Below are positions 17,826 through 25,453 of a stretch of 64,000 bases of DNA, piece by piece. A program made the translations under genes and the position numbers. The stretch's first letter is position 1; each line of letters opens with the position of its first letter. The notes below the pieces were generated by a model. The model saw only the letters and a list, made by a program, of their open reading frames with translations, ran no database searches and had not been told where the DNA came from. This DNA is from Desulfitobacterium hafniense DCB-2 (GTDB lineage Bacteria > Bacillota > Desulfitobacteriia > Desulfitobacteriales > Desulfitobacteriaceae), in the NCBI RefSeq assembly GCF_000021925.1, contig NC_011830.1, positions 5,057,001 to 5,121,000 on the forward strand, written 5' to 3'.

Positions 17826-18023
17826 TTATCTCGCTTGCACATTAGAAGCCTGGTCTCCCCGCGGACCTTGGACAATATCGAATTCCACACCTTGACCTTC
17901 TTCTAAAGTACGGAAGCCGTCACCCATGATGGAAGAGAAATGAACGAAAATATCCTGTCCATGATCCCCTTCGATAAATCCATACCCTTTTTGTTTGCTA
18001 AACCACTTTACTTTACCCAACAC
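17826..18023 (-). CDS. Cold-shock domain RNA/DNA-binding protein
   Basis: The protein has 65 residues, starting at GTG 18023 (V-L-G-K-V-K-W-F) nine bases after AAGGAGG. The frame continues upstream, but the extra residues do not fit the family. RNP1 KGYGFI and RNP2 DIFVHF are intact. The single OB fold is the usual size for CspA-type RNA chaperones. It is monocistronic, with its own terminator. Cold-shock versus constitutive expression cannot be judged from sequence. Confidence 0.95.
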   Translation of the reverse strand: MLGKVKWFSKQKGYGFIEGDHGQDIFVHFSSIMGDGFRTLEEGQGVEFDIVQGPRGDQASNVQAR

Positions 18024-18125
18024 AGAAAAAAACCTCCTTGATTCCTTAACAGCTCCGGCCATCTGCCAAAAAGCTAGTCTCTTAGGAAGGATGCCCAGGA
18101 GGACCCTGATTTAAACATTAAAAAT

Positions 18126-18845
18126 CTAAAGAATCTTGCTCAGGAAGGATTGAGTGCGCGGATTCTGAGGGTTGCCAAAGAGTTCTGCCGGGGACCCTTC
18201 CTCCATGATTCTTCCTTCATCCATAAAGATCACCCGGTCCCCTACTTCCCGGGCAAAGCCCATTTCATGAGTGACCACAACCATGGTCATGCCTTCCCTG
18301 GCCAGATCTTTCATGACGGCCAGAACCTCCCCGACCATCTCGGGATCAAGGGCTGAGGTAGGTTCGTCAAAGAGCATGACTTTAGGGCGCATGGCGAGAG
18401 CCCTGGCAATAGCGACCCGCTGCTGCTGCCCTCCCGAGAGCCGCTCGGGATACTCATGGGCCTTATCTGCCAAGCCTACTTTTTTCAAGAGCTCCATGGC
18501 CATCCATTCTGTTTCCTGCTTGCTGGTCTTGCGCACAATTTCCGGAGCTAAGGTAATGTTTTCTAAAGCCGTCTTATGGGGAAACAGGTTAAACCGTTGA
18601 AAAACCATGCCCACTTCCCGCCGTATAGCGTTCACATTGGTTTCCGAATTCAAAGGAATGCCATCCACAACGATTTCTCCGGATGTGAGCTCCTCCAGCT
18701 TGTTGAGACAACGCAGAAACGTGCTCTTCCCCGAACCGCTGGGGCCAATAACCACCACGACCTCTTTTTCTTTAATATGACAGTCGATGCCGCGCAGGAC
18801 CTCCAGCTTGCCAAAATGCTTGTGCAGATTTTTAACGGTTATCAC
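18126..18845 (-). CDS. Polar amino acid ABC transporter, ATP-binding protein (GlnQ type)
   Basis: The protein has 239 residues: Walker A GPSGSGKST, Q-loop MVFQRFNLFPHKTALENI, signature LSGGQQQR, Walker B VMLFDEPTSALDPE and MVVVTHEMGFA, all typical of the glutamine/polar amino acid (PAAT) subfamily. It is the last gene of a three-gene operon and overlaps the permease gene by 14 bases. It powers uptake with the membrane and binding proteins encoded upstream. The substrate cannot be fixed from this subunit. Confidence 0.95.
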   Translation of the reverse strand: MITVKNLHKHFGKLEVLRGIDCHIKEKEVVVVIGPSGSGKSTFLRCLNKLEELTSGEIVVDGIPLNSETNVNAIRREVGMVFQRFNLFPHKTALENITLAPEIVRKTSKQETEWMAMELLKKVGLADKAHEYPERLSGGQQQRVAIARALAMRPKVMLFDEPTSALDPEMVGEVLAVMKDLAREGMTMVVVTHEMGFAREVGDRVIFMDEGRIMEEGSPAELFGNPQNPRTQSFLSKIL

Positions 18846-19512
18846 TTTTGCCGAACCTCCTCTCTGTATAATTCACGAACCGAGAAAGGATCAGGGTCAT
18901 GGCCAGATAGAACAAAGCAACTTCTAAATAAATGACAAAGGGCTGATAGGTACGGCTTACGATAAGCTTTCCGGAATACATAAGATCCTGAAGAGCAATA
19001 AAAGATACCAGGGAAGAATCCTTAAGCAGAGCAATAAACTCATTGCCCAGAGGAGGAATAACCCGTTTAAAGGCCTGAGGAAGAATAACATGTCTCATGG
19101 CTTGGCCCTGGGTCATTCCCAAAGACCGGGCCGCTTCTCCCTGCCCTTTATCAATGGACTGAATCCCGGCCCGGAAAATCTCCGCAATATAGGCTCCCGA
19201 GTTAAGACCCATAGCCGAGATACCGGCAATAAACTGATAATTATCAGGAATCTGGAAATTCAAGAGCTGAGGAACAGCGAAGTACACCATGAGAATTTGA
19301 ACCAAAAGCGGCGTCCCTCTGAAAAAATCAATATAGGCTATAGCGAAGCCCCGTAAAATCCGGCTGTTGGATAAACGCATTAATGCCATAAACAAGCCGA
19401 TCACAATCCCCATAGCCACAGCCCCGGCCGTAAGCTCCAGAGTGATCAATGTTCCTTTCAGCAAGGGATTGACGCTCTCAAGCATTAATTCCCAATGGAG
19501 TTCCACACCCAC
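18832..19512 (-). CDS. Polar amino acid ABC transporter permease (His/Glu/Gln/Arg type)
   Basis: The protein has 226 residues and about five membrane helices. It carries the EAA loop signature EAARSLGMTQGQAMRHVILPQAFKRVIPPLGNEF, shown in family form around residues 130-165, and an N-terminal SLGTLITLELTAGAV-like segment (KGTLITLELTAGAVAMG). It forms the channel, probably as a homodimer, for the amino acid delivered by the binding protein at 19712-20521. Confidence 0.94.
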   Translation of the reverse strand: MGVELHWELMLESVNPLLKGTLITLELTAGAVAMGIVIGLFMALMRLSNSRILRGFAIAYIDFFRGTPLLVQILMVYFAVPQLLNFQIPDNYQFIAGISAMGLNSGAYIAEIFRAGIQSIDKGQGEAARSLGMTQGQAMRHVILPQAFKRVIPPLGNEFIALLKDSSLVSFIALQDLMYSGKLIVSRTYQPFVIYLEVALFYLAMTLILSRFVNYTERRFGKSDNR

Positions 19513-19658
19513 ATCCTCCTTTAATTACATGTCATGAATCCTTCTTTAAATCCTTCGTAATTATACATTTCATCGCAAGTTTATTCAAGAATTATAGTCC
19601 AGACATTTTTCTCCAGAAATCCCCCTGTCCTCCGCTCAAAACAAACATTATACTGAAA

Positions 19659-19687
19659 CAAAACGCCCAGCATTGCTAGGCGTTTTG
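19659..19687 (-). terminator. Terminator/attenuator between binding-protein and permease genes
   Basis: CAAAACGCC-TAGCAATGCT-GGGCGTTTTG forms a strong stem with a T-rich 3' side, 24 bases after the binding-protein stop. Inside this operon it probably makes the binding protein more abundant than the membrane subunits. Confidence 0.8.
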
Positions 19688-19711
19688 AGTCATCATCATT
19701 CTGAGCCGGGC

Positions 19712-20521
19712 TTAGAACTTAGGAGCATCCTCATTAAACCATTTTTTATAGATCTCATTGTATTTTCCATTGTCCATAAACTTCTTTAACGTGGCATTCA
19801 CTTGATCGGCCAACTCTTTATTATCAAGCTTAAAGGCGATGCCAAAATACTCTTTTTCGAAAGCGCTGGGGATGATCTCAATATCCATATTGGGGTTCTG
19901 GGTAATGAAATAGTAAAGGGTAGGGGTATCGGCAACCACTGCCTCAGAGCCGCCAATCATCATATCGTTGATGGCATCTCCGATGGTATCGAATTTTCTG
20001 GGATCGATCCCCAGATCTTCAACTGCAAACTGACCTGTGGTTCCTTGTTGAACACCAACTTTTTTACCTTTTAAGTCTTGTTCTGATTTAATTGCTGAAC
20101 CTTTTTTAACAGCGATTATTTGAGCGGATTCAAAATAAGGGTCGCTGAAAAGCACCGACTTGGCACGGTCGTCGGTGATCGTCATCGCCGAGATGACGGC
20201 ATCATATTTTCCCAGGCCAATTGCTGCGACCAACCCATCAAAAGAGGATGACTCAAACTTCGCGGTATATCCCAAGTCTTTGGCGATTTCGTTCATTAAA
20301 TCGATATCAAAGCCTGTAGGAGTTTGCTTTTCGTCCATAAATTCAAAGGGTGCATACTCGATAGCGGAGCCGATCTTCAGTACTTTTTCTTCTCCCCCAT
20401 TCGCTCCATTATTCGCCCCATCGTTTGCAGGGGGCTGACTTTGATTACCGCCGCAGCCTGTAAGGGCCAGCAAGCCCATCATGACCACAGCAATGATCCC
20501 ATTGCGTAAACTCTTTTTCAT
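19712..20521 (-). CDS. Amino acid ABC transporter substrate-binding lipoprotein
   Basis: The protein has 269 residues. The signal peptide ends in lipobox LALTGC (Cys23). A short Asn/Gly linker precedes an SBP family 3 domain (about 45-265): VLKIGSAIEYAPFEFMDEKQTPTGFDIDLMNEIAK, YDAVISAMTITDDRAKSVLFSDPYFES, VGVQQGTTGQFAVED. The FDIDL and TDDRAKSVLFSDPY segments fit polar or cationic amino acid binding. AAAAGGAGAGGG precedes the ATG. It is the first gene of the operon and lies behind a sigma-A type promoter. Confidence 0.95.
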   Translation of the reverse strand: MKKSLRNGIIAVVMMGLLALTGCGGNQSQPPANDGANNGANGGEEKVLKIGSAIEYAPFEFMDEKQTPTGFDIDLMNEIAKDLGYTAKFESSSFDGLVAAIGLGKYDAVISAMTITDDRAKSVLFSDPYFESAQIIAVKKGSAIKSEQDLKGKKVGVQQGTTGQFAVEDLGIDPRKFDTIGDAINDMMIGGSEAVVADTPTLYYFITQNPNMDIEIIPSAFEKEYFGIAFKLDNKELADQVNATLKKFMDNGKYNEIYKKWFNEDAPKF

Positions 20522-20625
20522 TTTTATCCCTCTCCTTTTAGTTTTCTTTTTTACTTTACTTATCCAGCGGGCAAAACATGCTACTTTTTTAGCAAAGCTT
20601 CTTACTTGTCTTATGGATATTGATT

Positions 20626-20654
20626 ATTATACATAACGATGCAACTTTATTCAA
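20626..20654 (-). promoter_or_regulatory. Sigma-A type promoter of the amino acid ABC operon
   Basis: The minus strand reads TTGAAT, 17 bases, TATAAT. The predicted start near 20619 gives a leader of about 95 bases. No T-box or other riboswitch fold was recognised in that leader. Confidence 0.6.
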
Positions 20655-20694
20655 CATCTTTTTCTTATAATAATTAGAATTGTTTATAAAAAAA

Positions 20695-20729
20695 GCTGTA
20701 AAAAAAGCATTGGATATACTCCAATGCTC
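20695..20729 (-). terminator. Terminator of the zinc-ribbon gene
   Basis: AGCATTGGA-GTATA-TCCAATGCT is followed by TTTTTT on the minus strand, about 25 bases after the stop codon. Confidence 0.92.
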
Positions 20730-20753
20730 TCACATATATTCTCGTTTATCTGA

Positions 20754-21047
20754 TTAGCGACCTACGCGGTGGTTTTGGTAGCAATCGCGGCAGTAAACGG
20801 GACGATCAGATGTAGGTTGAAATGGAACTTGAGTTTCAACGCCGCACTCTGCACAAACTACTGTGTGCATTTCCCGTTGACGGCTTTCACCGCTGTTGCG
20901 GCTGGCTTTACGTGCATTACGGCAGTCTCTGCAACGCTGTGGCTCGTTTTCGAAGCCTTTTTCTGCATAGAATTCTTGTTCACCTACAGTGAAAATGAAA
21001 GTGGTTCCGCAATCTTTGCATACTAGTTCTTTGTCTTGAAACGCCAT
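20754..21047 (-). CDS. Small double zinc-ribbon protein
   Basis: The protein has 97 residues with four CxxC knuckles: C10/C13, C39/C42, C65/C68 and C86/C89. This gives two zinc ribbons. The first resembles the widespread 'probable zinc-binding domain' (ELVCKDCGTTFIFTVGEQEFYAEKGF...PQRCRDCR), and the second (VCAECG...PVYCRDCYQ) is the short CxxC-DCY type. It is probably a nucleic-acid or protein interaction module. It lies 18 bases after comFC on the same strand and may be co-transcribed with it. Function not known. Confidence 0.88.
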   Translation of the reverse strand: MAFQDKELVCKDCGTTFIFTVGEQEFYAEKGFENEPQRCRDCRNARKASRNSGESRQREMHTVVCAECGVETQVPFQPTSDRPVYCRDCYQNHRVGR

Positions 21048-21065
21048 GAAGAAAATCCCCTTACC

Positions 21066-21896
21066 TTAAAAAATAGTAACAGACTCACGCCTATCCGACC
21101 CTATTATAACACCGAATTCTGAGGCTGAATAGTCCTTTTTCTGTCCTTTCTCCAAACCTGCGGCTAAAACAAGCCCATACACCTGAGCCGCTCCACCCCG
21201 TTTCAACACCTTGGCACAATGCTCCAAGGTCGCACCGGTAGTGGTCACATCATCGATAAGCCAAACCCTGGCTCCTTGGATTTGCTTAAGCCCTCGTGAT
21301 GAAGAGACTATTTGGAAAACCGACTCCAGATTATGCAGCCTCTCCTTCCGGCTTAACCCCACTTGCGGGGCAGTGGGCTGAACCCGGTGCAAACCCTCCC
21401 ACAAAGGAATCCCCAGTTCCCAATGCAGCAGGGAGGCCATCGCTGCCGCCTGATTGAAGCCTCTTTCCCCTAATCGTTCATCATGCAGAGGAACAGGCAC
21501 AATCCAATGGGGAGGCGGCAGATGGCGAAGAGCAAAATCCCCCAGAGGCGGGCCGAGCTGTTTCAGCAAATAAGGCTGGGATTTAAATTTTACATTCTGA
21601 ATGAACTCCCGCCAAGCCCCCGTATAATGTCCCCAGGCCACAGCCTGATCCATACCTTTGGGCCCTCTGCCCGCAACGCAGTCCTCACATTCTGTATGCT
21701 GAGATTCAAGAAGCTTGCCGCAATGGCTGCACCGGTTCAAATCCGGCCGGAAATAAGTTTGCTTACAATCATCACAAAAAACCTGGCCTCCTGACACATG
21801 GGTTGCACAGAGAAGACAGGCTGACTCCTTATCATAGAGCAGGGATCGGGCAAGGTCTTTTATATCTTGCCATAGAGAAAAAATAGAGCCGGACAT
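21066..21896 (-). CDS. comFC: ComFC-type phosphoribosyltransferase-like competence protein
   Basis: The protein has 276 residues. The N-terminal zinc finger has paired cysteines (CLLC, CDDC, CSHCGKLL, CEDC). A phosphoribosyltransferase fold follows, with the PRPP-type loop VWLIDDVTTTGATLEHCAKVL and PVPLHDERLGERGFNQAAAMA. ComFC homologues act with ComFA in taking up single-stranded DNA. It lies 11 bases after comFA, so the two are clearly co-transcribed. Other com genes are not in the window, so transformability cannot be inferred. Confidence 0.92.
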   Translation of the reverse strand: MSGSIFSLWQDIKDLARSLLYDKESACLLCATHVSGGQVFCDDCKQTYFRPDLNRCSHCGKLLESQHTECEDCVAGRGPKGMDQAVAWGHYTGAWREFIQNVKFKSQPYLLKQLGPPLGDFALRHLPPPHWIVPVPLHDERLGERGFNQAAAMASLLHWELGIPLWEGLHRVQPTAPQVGLSRKERLHNLESVFQIVSSSRGLKQIQGARVWLIDDVTTTGATLEHCAKVLKRGGAAQVYGLVLAAGLEKGQKKDYSASEFGVIIGSDRRESVTIF

Positions 21897-21907
21897 AAGG
21901 AACCTCC

Positions 21908-23779
21908 TTAATTGTCAATTAAACCCTGAGCGAAGGCCAGCTCATTTTGCTCCTTAATCCAATAAATCGCTTTTGCAATGGCAGCTGACTTTTGGCGGGA
22001 TAGGAAAAAGGCATTGCCGGTGGGATTCTCCTGGGTCCTCCCCACCCGTCCGGCCATTTGGACCAAGGCTCTCTCGTCAAAGACCCCATGGTCCGCCTCC
22101 AGAACCATGATTTGAGCATTAGGCAGGGTGACTCCCCGTTCCAGAATCGAAGTGCAGACAAAAATACGGAACCTTCCCTCCCGCAGTGCCGCAATTTTTT
22201 CAGTACGATTGGGATCGGCACTGTAGCTTCCTGAGATTGACCATTGGGGGAACTCCTTCTTCAGGATTTCGACCCAAGGGTTGACCCAGGATATCTTGGG
22301 CACAAAGAGGAGCACCGGACCCCATAGGGCTAATTCCTTCAGCCACTGAAGAACCTTTTCTCCCTGCTCTCCAGAGCATCCATGCTCAGGTGCCATACTT
22401 CCCCCAATCTTGCGCCACTGCGGTAACGGAACTGCCTTGCCATGGTGGCGTGCGGTCAGGCGGATCAGTTCCATCCTCCCTGCTTTAACCTTCTCCAAAC
22501 TTTCCCGGGAGGGAGTAGCCGTCAGATAGGCCCTTTTCCCTCCCGTTCTCAACGCCCGATCCATTCCCCAAGCCAAGGCTGTACTGCCATAATAGGGAAA
22601 GGCGTCCATTTCGTCAAGGAAGATTAAATCAAAAGCCTGGTAAAAACGCAGAATTTGGTGTGTGGTTGCCAGAACAAAGGGAGCTGGCGTAAAACGCTCC
22701 TGGCTTGTTCCGGTGAGAACACTCAGCTTTAAGCCGGGAAAATCCCGCTGAAGACGAGGGGCTACATCCAGAACCACATCTTGACGAGGTGCCGCGAATA
22801 ATACCTTTTTCCCTTGTTCAAGGGCCCATGCTGCGGCCGGAAAACAGACCTCGGTTTTCCCTGCTCCACAAGCTGCCCAGAGCAACACTTCCTTCTCAAC
22901 GTTTCTACCCTGAATGACGCCCCTTTCGCCGGCACCTTCTTTTACAAACTCTAAGACCTGTTGGGCAGCAAGCTTTTGGGCAGGACTAAGCTCCCAACGG
23001 GGTGAAAATTCCCAAGCCATGTTCCCACAGTCGGAAAAAGAGGAATAGCTCAGATGATCTGACTCTGTAGAGGAGGAAAACATAGTTTGAGAGGGACCCC
23101 CGCTTCGGTAAAGCTCATGGAGTGAACTTACTGCTCCTAAAGCGGTACAAGCCGGGCAAGTGGCAGCCGGCCCATAGATGCTTATCCACTCTTCGACCTT
23201 AGTCTCCCCGCAGCGCTCACATCTCCAGCCTTTTCCTACTCTTGTCACGGCCGGAATCCATTGGGCATCCCCTTTCCCGACCTGCTCATGGCAGAGGTTC
23301 AAAATCTCCGGATAAGATAAGCGACATTCCTGCCCCAGCCGCTGCAGGTCAGCCTTGGCTAATAATCTTCCCTCAGTTCTGGCCAGGAAATCCCCAATCC
23401 TTTCCTTATCTGTTATACTCCCCAGATTATCCTTCAGTCCATTCTGCCAAGAGGCCTCCGGAGAGTTTCCCTTCTCCCACCGCCAATTTTGATCCCTTAG
23501 TCCCGGATAGCCTTTCAAGGTTCTGAGCATTGCCCTTTTAACCCAGGCTCCATCCCGCTTCTTGTCCTCTCCCCTTTCTCTTGAATAGCCTCCCCATAAG
23601 GGCCATACGCCGCCTCTTCCTGAGCCCTGCCTTTGCTCGTCAATCTCTCCCAGCAGGGATTGGGCAAAGCTTAAAGGGAGCCCGGGCCGCAAGACCTCAG
23701 CCTCCTCAGCCAAGTGCTTATCGTCTATTAAAGGGGAAAGTGTCATCTCCCCTGAATCGGCAACAAAAACGTAAAACAT
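21908..23779 (-). CDS. comFA: ComFA-type DNA helicase/translocase
   Basis: The protein has 623 residues, longer than typical ComFA (about 450) because of an N-terminal extension of about 190 residues. A zinc finger (CERCGETKVEEW...CPACTALG) is followed by an SF2 helicase: Walker A AACGAGKTEV, DEMD Walker B (LIFLDEMDAFPYYGS), TATPSRE, and motif VI QMAGRVGRTQ. It powers import of single-stranded DNA at the cytoplasmic face of the competence pore. The start MFYVFVADSG directly follows a terminator-like hairpin (23782-23816). The next Met has no separated ribosome site, so this start is preferred but not certain. Confidence 0.9.
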   Translation of the reverse strand: MFYVFVADSGEMTLSPLIDDKHLAEEAEVLRPGLPLSFAQSLLGEIDEQRQGSGRGGVWPLWGGYSRERGEDKKRDGAWVKRAMLRTLKGYPGLRDQNWRWEKGNSPEASWQNGLKDNLGSITDKERIGDFLARTEGRLLAKADLQRLGQECRLSYPEILNLCHEQVGKGDAQWIPAVTRVGKGWRCERCGETKVEEWISIYGPAATCPACTALGAVSSLHELYRSGGPSQTMFSSSTESDHLSYSSFSDCGNMAWEFSPRWELSPAQKLAAQQVLEFVKEGAGERGVIQGRNVEKEVLLWAACGAGKTEVCFPAAAWALEQGKKVLFAAPRQDVVLDVAPRLQRDFPGLKLSVLTGTSQERFTPAPFVLATTHQILRFYQAFDLIFLDEMDAFPYYGSTALAWGMDRALRTGGKRAYLTATPSRESLEKVKAGRMELIRLTARHHGKAVPLPQWRKIGGSMAPEHGCSGEQGEKVLQWLKELALWGPVLLFVPKISWVNPWVEILKKEFPQWSISGSYSADPNRTEKIAALREGRFRIFVCTSILERGVTLPNAQIMVLEADHGVFDERALVQMAGRVGRTQENPTGNAFFLSRQKSAAIAKAIYWIKEQNELAFAQGLIDN

Positions 23780-23781
23780 AA

Positions 23782-23816
23782 AAAACCCTCTCTTTGCATC
23801 CCATAAGAAGGGTTTT
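23782..23816 (-). promoter_or_regulatory. Terminator-like hairpin abutting the comFA start codon
   Basis: The minus strand AAAACCCT...AGGGTTTT stem, with TTTT right before the ATG at 23779, includes GAGAGGG, the only Shine-Dalgarno candidate, in its 3' arm. It could terminate the leader transcript or block ribosome access. Confidence 0.6.
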
Positions 23817-23970
23817 ATTGATCGATGAGTATAGTGTTCGCTCCGAACTGTCTATTCCCTGCTTATTTTAATAATCCATCCAAGGATTACCACTATGTTT
23901 CTTTCTTTTTCTGGGTATTCTATAAAACGTTCCAGTTAAAAAGTCGTCTATTATTAAGGAGGAGTGTAAA

Positions 23971-24345
23971 TTGTTGAAGAAGTTCGCGGTAAGTTTATTG
24001 ACCCTCGCCTTCCTTACCTTTGGCGCCGGAACAGCTTTTGGGGCAACCACAACGGCACCGGATCCTGCCAAACTGGCGGAAATCAAAGCTCTTCATCAAC
24101 AAATGGTCGAGCTCAAGGTGCAAATGATCGATAAGAAAGTGGAAGCCGGAATCCTGGAAAAGGAAAAGGCTGAAAAGATCAAAGATGCGATTAAAGAACG
24201 GCAAAAGAAAGTAGAAGAGGACCTGGCCAACGGCAAGGTCGATTTTGGGAAAAAGCATCATAAAGATCGCGACAACAAACCCAAGGGCGATTCAAAAGAA
24301 ACACCCGACGCAAAATCTTCATCGAGCATGCGCCTTACCAAATGA
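23971..24345 (+). CDS. Exported DUF2680-type small protein
   Basis: The protein has 124 residues and starts at TTG 23971 (TTG TTG AAG AAG) after AAGGAGGAGTG. It has a signal peptide (about 1-24, cleavage near AFGA). The helical core LHQQMVELKVQMIDKKVEAGILEKEKAEKIKDAIKE fits the DUF2680 pattern, and a hydrophilic Lys/Asp/Ser tail follows. Role unknown. It is monocistronic, and its terminator (24367-24390) lies inside the 3' end of the convergent gene. Confidence 0.8.
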   Translation: MLKKFAVSLLTLAFLTFGAGTAFGATTTAPDPAKLAEIKALHQQMVELKVQMIDKKVEAGILEKEKAEKIKDAIKERQKKVEEDLANGKVDFGKKHHKDRDNKPKGDSKETPDAKSSSSMRLTK

Positions 24346-24351
24346 CCCTTC

Positions 24352-24750
24352 TTAACTGGAACCCTGATCCCCCAACTGCGGTTGGGGGATTCTTTCTTGA
24401 ATGGACCATGTAAATCCGGAGAAAGATTGATTCAAGCATTTAAGGTAGAGGAGCTCTTCCTCAGTATACTCATCCTGCTCTCCCCACAGCTCAATCTCAC
24501 AATGGACGGGCAAGTTCATTTTCCGCTCCATCTCCCCCAGAAAGCGTTTTAAAGAAAAAGCAAATTGCTCCTGCCGGTAGATAGATTCTTGATTGGTAAA
24601 TTTAACGGTGATTTGGGAGCAGTAAGCCTTTCTCTTCCAAGCGGTGATTTTATGGCCGATCCTTTCCGGAACCGTCCACTCCCAATAATCCGTGATAATC
24701 CATAACAAAGCCACAATTACCCCTAGTCCGGTAAGCTGTACACCCATCAT
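24352..24750 (-). CDS. Hypothetical single-pass membrane protein
   Basis: The protein has 132 residues: one N-terminal helix (about 4-22, GLGVIVALLWIITDYW), then a soluble domain with mixed strands (YCSQITVKFTNQESIYRQEQFAFSLKRFL, NLPVHCEIELWGEQDEYTEEELLYLKCLNQSF). No family was recognised. The Shine-Dalgarno GGGGGGAGT directly precedes the ATG and borders a strong hairpin (24757-24791). Its 3' end overlaps the terminator of the convergent DUF2680 gene. Confidence 0.65.
   Translation of the reverse strand: MMGVQLTGLGVIVALLWIITDYWEWTVPERIGHKITAWKRKAYCSQITVKFTNQESIYRQEQFAFSLKRFLGEMERKMNLPVHCEIELWGEQDEYTEEELLYLKCLNQSFSGFTWSIQERIPQPQLGDQGSS
24367..24390 (+). terminator. Terminator of the DUF2680 gene
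   Basis: ATCCCCCAAC-TGCG-GTTGGGGGAT is followed by TCTTTCTT. It sits within the last codons of the convergent 24352-24750 gene. Confidence 0.85.
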
Positions 24751-24756
24751 ACTCCC

Positions 24757-24791
24757 CCCTACCCTAAACTATGCAAGAGTTTAGGATAGGG
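24757..24791 (-). promoter_or_regulatory. Hairpin in the leader of the 24352-24750 gene
   Basis: A 14-bp stem with one mismatch and a 7-base loop ends in the G-run that serves as the ribosome site. It may act as a fabZ terminator without a T-run, or control translation of the gene that follows. Confidence 0.5.
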
Positions 24792-24875
24792 CAATTTGTC
24801 TTTTCGGAAATGATGGCCCCTTCACTCGCTATAGGTAATGTAATGTTTATGCTATACTAAACTCAGCGGCGTTCC

Positions 24876-25313
24876 TTAATCCTCTAATTTAGGACCGACA
24901 GCAAATTTTAAGGTGCCCTCGGCAGCTAAATTTTCTCCTACATAGGCTTTTCCTTGTGCCACACCAAGCCCCCGCTTGAGTTTTAATAACTCAACTTCCA
25001 GCCGTAGCTGGTCGCCGGGGATCACTTGCCGGCGGAACCGAACGTCTTCCAGCCCGGCAAAAAGCGCAATATGTCCTGCGTATTCCGGCATTTTCAAAAG
25101 AATCACAGCCCCTACCTGGGCCAGAGCTTCCATAATCAGCACACCGGGCATTACCGGATAGCCGGGAAAATGCCCCTGGAAGAAAGGCTCGTTGCCGGAA
25201 ACATTCTTCAAGCCCACCCCCCGTTTGCCATCTTCCAACTCCAGAATCCTATCCACCAGCAAAAAGGGATAGCGGTGGGGTATTATCTTTTGAATCTCCT
25301 GACTTTCTAACAT
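24876..25313 (-). CDS. fabZ: 3-hydroxyacyl-ACP dehydratase FabZ
   Basis: The protein has 145 residues with a hot-dog fold. The active-site helix GHFPGYPVMPGVLIMEALAQ carries His48 and Glu62, the FabZ catalytic pair; HRYPFLLVDRI is the typical N-terminal motif. It dehydrates beta-hydroxyacyl-ACP in type II fatty acid synthesis. It stands alone rather than in a fab cluster, divergent from a glycosyltransferase gene across 140 bases. Confidence 0.97.
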   Translation of the reverse strand: MLESQEIQKIIPHRYPFLLVDRILELEDGKRGVGLKNVSGNEPFFQGHFPGYPVMPGVLIMEALAQVGAVILLKMPEYAGHIALFAGLEDVRFRRQVIPGDQLRLEVELLKLKRGLGVAQGKAYVGENLAAEGTLKFAVGPKLED

Positions 25314-25385
25314 AAAAAAACCTCCTGATTTATAACTTTTTTATCAACATTTTTATACGCTTCGTTTTTGCTCAAAACCACTATT

Positions 25386-25414
25386 TTGATACCTAGTCAC
25401 AATTTGCTTATACT
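25386..25414 (+). promoter_or_regulatory. Sigma-A type promoter of the glycosyltransferase gene
   Basis: TTGATA, 17 bases, TATACT, about 40 bases before the GTG start at 25454, in the divergent region with fabZ. Confidence 0.6.
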
Positions 25415-25453
25415 TTAGTATAACCGAGTTTCAGGAAGAAGGGAAGAATCCCC

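Noticed and set aside
20522..20619. Riboswitch or T-box in the amino acid importer leader
   Set aside because: The leader is too short, and no T-box sequence or antiterminator was seen.
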